From the NCBI GenBank assembly GCA_036495095.1, contig DASXNK010000021.1, positions 1 through 38,102 of the forward strand: a stretch of DNA of 38,102 bases, written 5' to 3'. Within the stretch, counting starts at the first letter, position 1; each line of letters opens with the position of its first letter. Under the pieces are notes generated by a model. It worked only from the letters and a program-made list of their open reading frames with translations. It was not told where the DNA came from and did no database searches. Positions 33,110 to 38,102 of the stretch are shown one piece after another. The position numbers were made by a program, and so were the translations under genes. The DNA is from Candidatus Dormiibacterota bacterium (lineage in GTDB: Bacteria; Chloroflexota; Dormibacteria; Aeolococcales; Aeolococcaceae).

Positions 33110-34003
33110 TCAGCTCGCCGGTGCCGCCGCCGGTGCGTCCGCGTCCACCCGCCCGTCGGTGCCCACGGGGCGGCTGAAGCGCGCCCCGGTGACGCTGTCG
33201 ACGAGCACCAGGCTGGCCAGCGGCTGGGTCGCCGCGGTCACCACGCTCACCCCCGCCGGCGCGAAACCGGCCCAGTGCGCACCCACGTATCTGGGGCTGA
33301 TCGTCACCGCGACCGGCGGCGTCAGCGGGCTGCCGCCGGCGCAGCGCACCCTGGCGACGCCGAAGTGGTCCACCATCACCGCGGTGCCGGCCTCGAGCAC
33401 CGACTGAGAGGTGTTGGGATGGTCGACGAGGAACCCGTGGTCGGTGACCCGGGTGTCGCCGCGGAGCACCACCGCGGTCAGCCCGCCCGCGAACGAGGGG
33501 ATGTCACCCGGGGTGATGCTCTCGACCTCGGCCCAGGCGGCGGCGACCGCGGGCCGCTGCTGGAGGCGGGTGATCAGCTGCTGGGCGTCGCAGGTCGCGG
33601 CGCCACGGGCGCCGCCGTAGAGGCCGGGCTGCGAGCCCCGGGTGGTGGTGATCGTCGCCCTCGCCGAGCCCTCGCCCTGGGCCGGGGCCACCGCGCCCGC
33701 GGTGGTGGCCGCCGCCGGGGTCGGCGCGGGGTGGCCGGTGGCCAGGGAGGCGGTGAATGGATGGGCGCCCGCGGCGCTCGCCGGCTGGAGCACGATCTCG
33801 CCGCGCCCGTGGGCGGTGGGCTCGGCGAGGCGGCCCATGCCCACCACCACCACCACCAGGAGCGGGAGCATCACCGCGGCTCCCCCGGGGCCGCGGCGGC
33901 GGCGCGCCCTGCGGCCCACCACCGCCACCGCCACCGGCGACGGCGGCAGCGGCGGCACGTGGGCGCGCGTGGCCTGCGGTTCGTTCGGCGGCATCGGGCT
34001 CAT
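33110..34003 (-). CDS. Membrane-anchored DUF6777-like protein, short form (paralog C)
   Basis: This 297-residue protein is clearly related to the two longer paralogs. It has a Pro-rich cytoplasmic start, one TM helix (about 41-57), GEIVLQPASAAGAHPFTASL, then the globular domain TTRGSQPGLYGGARGAATCDAQQL, DTRVTDHGFLVDH, VMVDHFGVARVRCAGGSPLTPP and ARFSRPVGTDGR. It lacks the Ig-like segment, the ten-cysteine module and the long tail. In layout it is closest to the Streptomyces-type family members I recall next to Ser/Thr kinases. Here it follows the kinase gene by 105 nt on the same strand, so it may act with the kinase at the membrane. Function unknown. Confidence 0.78.
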   Translation of the reverse strand: MSPMPPNEPQATRAHVPPLPPSPVAVAVVGRRARRRRGPGGAAVMLPLLVVVVVGMGRLAEPTAHGRGEIVLQPASAAGAHPFTASLATGHPAPTPAAATTAGAVAPAQGEGSARATITTTRGSQPGLYGGARGAATCDAQQLITRLQQRPAVAAAWAEVESITPGDIPSFAGGLTAVVLRGDTRVTDHGFLVDHPNTSQSVLEAGTAVMVDHFGVARVRCAGGSPLTPPVAVTISPRYVGAHWAGFAPAGVSVVTAATQPLASLVLVDSVTGARFSRPVGTDGRVDADAPAAAPAS

Positions 34004-34108
34004 CGCGACCCCGATCCCACGGTGGCGGACCCGCCCCGCATCGCTGCCCCCTCTCGACCCGACCTCGCTGGGAGCATAGCCGCCGCCGGGGGCCGGGGCA
34101 ACCGCCGA

Positions 34109-35779
34109 TCACACCCCGGCGGCGGCCATGTGGGCGACGGCCAGTTTCCCGAAAGCCTCGGCGTCGCCGGCCGGGGGGGCGGTGGTGCCGGCCCGGCTGA
34201 CCATCACCAGCGAGACCACCCGGCCCCGCCGGATGTAGAGGGCGTCGAAGACGAAGGGGTCGGAGACGCCCGGCCTGGTGGGGAACAGGACCCGGACGGT
34301 GCCGTCCCCCAGCGCCGGCGCCGCGGGCCCGTACGGAAGCCGCACCGCGCAGCTCCTCGCCGCGGCGGCGAGGGCCTCGATGTAGGACCGCGCCTCGGTG
34401 TCCGAGGGGAACGAGGCGGCGGCGTTGAAGTAGCCCCGCCCGGTGGTGTCGCCCTGCCCGTTGAAGGCCACGCTGCGCTCCTCGAGCTCGCCGGTGGGCG
34501 GGGCGCCGCAGCTCACCCTGTCGAGCGGGAGATCGGGGGTCACCGGCGCCACCGATCCCCGAGCGAAGTCCCCGACGGTCAGCAGCGCCCCCTGCAGACC
34601 CGCCGGGGCGGCGGTGGCGGTGGGAGCGGCGGTGGGCGGCGGCGTGGTGGCGGGCGCGGCGCCGCCGCCGCGGTGCATCAGCAGGAGGACGCCGACGACG
34701 CCCACCCCGACCAGGGCGGCGACGCCGGCGGCCACCGGGGCGAGGCGCCGTGCCGGCGGAGCCGGCGCGGGCGCGGCCGGCGGAACCGGCGGAACCGGCG
34801 GGACCGGGGCCGCGGGCGCGGCGGCAGCCGGCGCGGCGGCAGGCGGGCCGAACCGCCGGGGAGGCGGCGCCGCGGGGGGAGCCACCGGCAGCGGCCCGGG
34901 CGGCTGCCGGGTGGGCGAGCGCCGGTCCACCCCGCTCCAGGCCCGGGCGGCGCGCGCCGCGGTGATCAGCGCGAGCGTGGAGCCGTAGCGCTCGTCGGCC
35001 GCGCGGGCCATCGCGGTGGCCACCACCTTGTCCATCTCCGTCCCCACCTCCGGGCGCACCTCGGTGAGCCGCGGTCGCGGGGCCGAGAGGTGCGCCTGCA
35101 TGGTGTCGATGTCGGTGCGGCGCCGGAACGGCGAGACCCCCGCGAGGCATTCGTAGAGGACGCAGCCGAGCGAGTAGACGTCGGTGCGGGCGTCGACGGC
35201 CTCGCCGCGGATCTGCTCCGGCGCGGCGTAGTCGAGGGTGCCGACGAACTGCCCCGCCTGGGTGAACCCGGCGGTGGTGGTGCGCTTGGTGATGCCGAAA
35301 TCGACCAGGTAGGCCTGGTCGGGGGCGCCGCCGGAGCCCGGGGTGACCAGGATGTTGGCGGGCTTGACGTCCCGGTGGATGAGCCCCTGGGCGTGGGCGG
35401 CGTCGAGGGCGCCGCCCACCTGGGACACGATGCCGAGGGTGCGGTCGATGTCGAGGGGCCCCTCGGCGCCGAGCAGCTTGCGCAGGTCGGTGCCGTCGAC
35501 GTAGCGCATCGCGATGTAGAGCACGCCCTCGGCCTCGCCCGCCTTGTAGATCGGGACGATGTTCAGGTGGTCGAGCGACGCCGCCAGCCGCGATTCGCGG
35601 ACGAAGCGTTCGCGGAATTGGGGGTCCTCGGCGTACTCGGCGCGGAGGATCTTCAGCGCCACCCGCCGGGGCAGGTTGAGGTCCTCGGCGAGATAGACGA
35701 GGCCGACCCCGCCTCGCCCGAGGAGCGCCTCGATGCGATAGCCGGCGAACTCCGCGCCGAGCCCCGGGGCCATCGTCAT
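34109..35779 (-). CDS. Transmembrane Ser/Thr protein kinase (PknB/PknH-like)
   Basis: The protein has 556 residues. The Hanks-type kinase domain (14-275) has the P-loop GRGGVG (21-26), Lys43 (VALKIL), HRDVKPANIL (catalytic Asp137), DFG (Asp160), GTLDYAAPEQI and DVYSLGCVLYECLAG. A Pro/Ala-rich juxtamembrane linker, one TM helix (about 347-366) and an extracellular domain of about 180 residues with two cysteines (VSCGAPPT and RSCAVRLP) follow. The extracellular domain recalls PknH-like sensor domains. It probably senses an envelope signal and phosphorylates the FHA-ABC transporter or paralog C. ATG 35779 lies eight bases after TATAAC, which suggests a leaderless mRNA. Confidence 0.94.
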   Translation of the reverse strand: MTMAPGLGAEFAGYRIEALLGRGGVGLVYLAEDLNLPRRVALKILRAEYAEDPQFRERFVRESRLAASLDHLNIVPIYKAGEAEGVLYIAMRYVDGTDLRKLLGAEGPLDIDRTLGIVSQVGGALDAAHAQGLIHRDVKPANILVTPGSGGAPDQAYLVDFGITKRTTTAGFTQAGQFVGTLDYAAPEQIRGEAVDARTDVYSLGCVLYECLAGVSPFRRRTDIDTMQAHLSAPRPRLTEVRPEVGTEMDKVVATAMARAADERYGSTLALITAARAARAWSGVDRRSPTRQPPGPLPVAPPAAPPPRRFGPPAAAPAAAAPAAPVPPVPPVPPAAPAPAPPARRLAPVAAGVAALVGVGVVGVLLLMHRGGGAAPATTPPPTAAPTATAAPAGLQGALLTVGDFARGSVAPVTPDLPLDRVSCGAPPTGELEERSVAFNGQGDTTGRGYFNAAASFPSDTEARSYIEALAAAARSCAVRLPYGPAAPALGDGTVRVLFPTRPGVSDPFVFDALYIRRGRVVSLVMVSRAGTTAPPAGDAEAFGKLAVAHMAAAGV

Positions 35780-35787
35780 GGTGTCGA

Positions 35788-35804
35788 GTTATACGGCACC
35801 GTAT
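35788..35804 (-). promoter_or_regulatory. Kinase promoter -10 (TATAAC) with overlapping perfect inverted repeat
   Basis: TATAAC (35793-35788) is followed by eight bases and ATG 35779. The palindrome ATACGG-CA-CCGTAT (35791-35804) overlaps the upstream half of the -10, an ideal place for a repressor. The bound protein is unknown. Confidence 0.5.
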
Positions 35805-35878
35805 GCGCGGGACCGCCGCCGGCGCGCTGCCCCTGGACGAGCGGTCGCGGCCGGGGCTGCGTAGCGTGTCCTCGCCGG

Positions 35879-35884
35879 TAAGCT
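35879..35884 (+). promoter_or_regulatory. Leaderless -10 element of the aromatic fusion gene
   Basis: TAAGCT ends six bases before GTG 35891 and no ribosome-binding site is present. This matches the leaderless pattern seen at several other genes in the window. There is no recognisable -35. Confidence 0.4.
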
Positions 35885-35890
35885 GCACCG

Positions 35891-37930
35891 GTGACCACGG
35901 ATCAGATCGAGGACCTCCGCGGCCGCCTCGACGGCGTCGACGCGGAGATCGTCCGGTTGATCGCCCAGCGCTTCGACCTGGTCGGCGAGATCGGCCGGGC
36001 CAAGGAGCACGGCACCTCCTCCATCCAGGACGCCGACCGGGAGCGGCGGGTGCTCGAGGCGGTGGAGGGAGCCGCCCGCCAGCTGGGGGTGTCCGCCAAC
36101 CTGGTCCGGCGGGTGTTCCAGGAGATCATCAGCCACGCCGTCGCCCAGCAGTCGGCACAGCTGACCGGCGACGACGCCGGCCGGGTGCGGCTCGCGTTCC
36201 AGGGCGGCGAGCACACCACCGGCCACCTCGCAGCCCAGAAGTTCGTCGCCGGTCGCGGACTGGAGGCACACCTGGTCGGGCACCCGAGCGTCCGCGCCGT
36301 GGTCGCCGCGCTGCTCGCCGGCGAGGCCGACCTCGCGGTGGTGCCGATCGAGAACACCAGCGCGGGCAGCATCACCGAGGTCTACACCCTGCTCCGCGAG
36401 CAGGCGGTGTTCATCGTCGGCGAGGAGACCTGGAAGGTCGACCACTGCCTCGCCGCCCTCGAGGTGGTCCCGCTCGCCTCGCTGGGCCGCATCCTCGCCC
36501 ACCCGCAGGCGCTGGAGCAGTGTGCGCAGTTCCTGCAGACGCTGCCCCAGGTGGCGACCACCACCTGCCTGGACGGCGCCGAGGCGATGCGCGCGGTCGC
36601 CGGCGGCGGCGACACCGGCGCCGCCGCGATCGGGTCGCCCGAGGCGGCGGCGGCGAACCGGCTGGCCATCCTCCGCCACGGCATCTCCGACAGCGAGTCC
36701 GACTACACCCGCTTCGTGGTGCTCTCGCGCAGCCCGGCGACGGTCGACCCCCGCATCCCCTGCAAGACCAGCCTCATCCTGGTCACCCGGCACCAGGAGG
36801 GGGCGCTGCTGCGCTGCCTCGAGATCCTCTCCGGCAGCGGGCACTCGATGACCAAGCTGGAGTCGCGCCCCCGGCCGGGAAAGCCCTGGGAGTACATGTT
36901 CTTCCTCGACTTCGAGGGCAACGTCGCCGAGCCCCGCACCGCGGCCGCCCTCGACGAGCTGCGCTCGTCGGCGCCGTACATCAAGGTGCTGGGCAGCTAT
37001 CCCGCCAAGGCGCTGCGCGAGCACCCCCAGGTGGGCCAGCTGCCCGGGGCGCGGCCGGAGGAGTCGGCGGCGGAGACGCTGGAGGCGGTGGTCGTCGCCG
37101 AGACCCCGCCGGTGCGCCGCTCCCAGCACAGGCTGGTGGACCGCGCGTCCCGGGCGGAGGACACGGTGGTGCAGGCGGGCGGTCTGCTCATCGGCGGCGC
37201 CGGCTTCGCGGTGATGGCGGGACCCTGCTCGGTGGAGAGCGCGGAGCAGATCGGCGACACCGCGCGGTTCGTGCGCGACCAGGGCGCCCACGTGCTCCGC
37301 GGCGGCGTGTTCAAGCCGCGGACCTCGCCGTACGCCTTCCAGGGCCTGGGCTGGAGCGGGCTCGAGCTGCTCGTCGCCGCGGGACGCGAGACCGGGCTGC
37401 CGATCATCACCGAGGTGATGGCGGTCGAGCAGGTGCAGCGGCTCGCCCAGGTCGCCGACATCCTCCAGGTGGGCGCGCGGAACATGCAGAACTTCGACCT
37501 GCTCCGCGAGCTCGGCAAGGTCGACCGGCCGGTGCTGCTGAAGCGCGGGCTGTCGAGCACCATCGACGAGTGGCTCGGCGCCGCCGAGTACGTGCTCGCC
37601 CACGGCAACCAGCAGGTGATCCTCTGCGAGCGGGGGATCCGGACCTTCGAGAGCGCCACCCGGAACACCCTCGACCTCTCCGCGGTGGTGGTGCTCCGCG
37701 AGCGCACCCACCTCCCGGTCATCGTCGACCCCAGCCACGGCACCGGCTACCGGCCCTACGTGGCTCCGATGGCCTGGGCGGCCCGGGCGGTGGGCGCCCA
37801 TGGGCTCCTCATCGAGGTGCACCCGACCCCCCAGAAGGCGCTCTCCGACGCCGACCAGAGCCTCAGCTTCGCCGAGTTCGGGGCGCTGATGCGCCACCTC
37901 GCGACCGTCCCCGCGGTGCCCCCCGGGTGA
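35891..37930 (+). CDS. Fused chorismate mutase - prephenate dehydratase - ACT - DAHP synthase
   Basis: This single 679-residue protein has four domains. AroQ-type chorismate mutase (about 1-90: RLDGVDAEIVRLIAQRFDLVGEIGRAK). Prephenate dehydratase (about 97-282: VRLAFQGGEHTTGHLAA, VVPIENTSAGSITEVY, catalytic Thr273-Arg274-Phe275). ACT domain (about 290-368) with GALLRCLEIL and Glu324-Ser-Arg-Pro, the Phe-binding motif. Class I-beta DAHP synthase (about 415-672: VMAGPCSVES from 441, LRGGVFKPRTSPYAFQGLG, GARNMQNFDLL, LLKRGLSSTIDEWLGAAEYV, VDPSHGTG, EVHPTPQKAL). It would unite the first step of the shikimate pathway with the two steps from chorismate to phenylpyruvate, with Phe feedback through ACT. 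The frame is continuous, so this is a true fusion. The next gene overlaps its stop (GTGA). Confidence 0.95.
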   Translation: MTTDQIEDLRGRLDGVDAEIVRLIAQRFDLVGEIGRAKEHGTSSIQDADRERRVLEAVEGAARQLGVSANLVRRVFQEIISHAVAQQSAQLTGDDAGRVRLAFQGGEHTTGHLAAQKFVAGRGLEAHLVGHPSVRAVVAALLAGEADLAVVPIENTSAGSITEVYTLLREQAVFIVGEETWKVDHCLAALEVVPLASLGRILAHPQALEQCAQFLQTLPQVATTTCLDGAEAMRAVAGGGDTGAAAIGSPEAAAANRLAILRHGISDSESDYTRFVVLSRSPATVDPRIPCKTSLILVTRHQEGALLRCLEILSGSGHSMTKLESRPRPGKPWEYMFFLDFEGNVAEPRTAAALDELRSSAPYIKVLGSYPAKALREHPQVGQLPGARPEESAAETLEAVVVAETPPVRRSQHRLVDRASRAEDTVVQAGGLLIGGAGFAVMAGPCSVESAEQIGDTARFVRDQGAHVLRGGVFKPRTSPYAFQGLGWSGLELLVAAGRETGLPIITEVMAVEQVQRLAQVADILQVGARNMQNFDLLRELGKVDRPVLLKRGLSSTIDEWLGAAEYVLAHGNQQVILCERGIRTFESATRNTLDLSAVVVLRERTHLPVIVDPSHGTGYRPYVAPMAWAARAVGAHGLLIEVHPTPQKALSDADQSLSFAEFGALMRHLATVPAVPPG

Positions 37931-38102
37931 CCAGCGTCGAGCAGCGGCTGGCGGAGAGCCTCTCCCGCGGTGAGGAGGTGGTCGCCGCCACCGTGGTGCG
38001 CACCGGTGGCGAGCCCCCCTCACGGGCCGGCGCCAAGCTGCTGATGAGACGGGCGGGGCCGCTCGCCGGCACCCTGGGCTGCTCGGAGTTCGACGCCGCC
38101 GC
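37927..38102 (+). CDS. XdhC/CoxI-family protein, N-terminal part (cut by window edge)
   Basis: About 58 residues are visible from GTG 37927, which overlaps the previous stop as GTGA. SRGEEVVAATVVRTGGEPPSRAGAKLLM followed by LAGTLGCSEFDAA matches the N-terminal XdhC/CoxI domain found in accessory factors for molybdenum hydroxylases such as xanthine dehydrogenase or CO dehydrogenase. Which enzyme it serves cannot be seen here. Coupling to an aromatic biosynthesis gene is unexpected. Confidence 0.7.
   Translation, partial: MTSVEQRLAESLSRGEEVVAATVVRTGGEPPSRAGAKLLMRRAGPLAGTLGCSEFDAA

Noticed and set aside
35789-38023. Long minus-strand frame opposite the aromatic fusion gene
   Set aside because: The plus strand carries four enzyme domains with intact motifs. 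The antisense frame is a compositional artefact.

Overview
The window is about 38 kb of very GC-rich bacterial DNA (well above 70 % G+C by eye), densely packed with genes. Many gene pairs share GTGA, ATGA or TGATG stop/start overlaps. GTG starts are common, and several genes seem to start on CTG or to be leaderless. A high-affinity type [NiFe]-hydrogenase small subunit, a hopanoid pathway, Ser/Thr-kinase and FHA signalling, a XdhC/CoxI start and secreted proteins with P/T/S-rich tails together suggest an aerobic soil bacterium. Candidatus Dormibacterota or a deep Actinobacteriota/Chloroflexota relative fits best. This is an inference, because the window has no rRNA or other phylogenetic marker. 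No tRNA, rRNA, CRISPR array, insertion sequence or integrase was seen.

Layout, left to right. (1) 1-6.7 kb: a truncated secreted beta-propeller gene, a TetR regulator divergent from two small membrane proteins across a well-formed double promoter with a palindrome, an FtsH protease, an unknown membrane protein with a damaged or non-canonical start, and a methyltransferase. (2) 6.9-8.4 kb: a group 1h/1l-like hydrogenase small subunit with no large subunit beside it, flanked by two tiny Cys-rich proteins. (3) 8.6-11.2 kb: a PrxQ-like peroxiredoxin, a blue-copper protein, a MarR regulator and an OmpR-type response regulator. (4) 11.2-21.8 kb: the hopanoid region. A seven-gene minus-strand operon (ispH, prenyl synthase, shc, hpnH, hpnC, hpnD, hpnE) ends at a strong intrinsic terminator. 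A two-gene ABC exporter and a plus-strand hpnG-like nucleoside phosphorylase lie beyond it. Together these genes cover HMBPP to IPP/DMAPP, prenyl diphosphate, squalene, hopene, adenosylhopane and probably ribosylhopane.

(5) 22-24.4 kb: a secreted Thr-rich protein and a Cys/Met-metabolism PLP enzyme. (6) 24.4-35.8 kb: a signalling and envelope block. It holds three paralogous membrane-anchored proteins of one family (which I believe is DUF6777), an ABCG-type transporter with two FHA domains, a Tat-exported phospholipase C/acid phosphatase-type phosphoesterase coupled to a four-TM protein, and a transmembrane Ser/Thr protein kinase. The kinase and FHA-transporter pairing recalls PknF and Rv1747 of Mycobacterium tuberculosis. 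(7) 35.9-38.1 kb: a single 679-residue protein fusing chorismate mutase, prephenate dehydratase, an ACT domain and DAHP synthase, that is, the first committed step of the shikimate pathway joined to the phenylalanine branch. It overlaps the start of a XdhC/CoxI-family gene cut by the right edge.

The most unusual items are the multifunctional aromatic fusion, the kinase/FHA-ABC/three-paralog block with its new-looking ten-cysteine module, and the hydrogenase small subunit lacking its partner.
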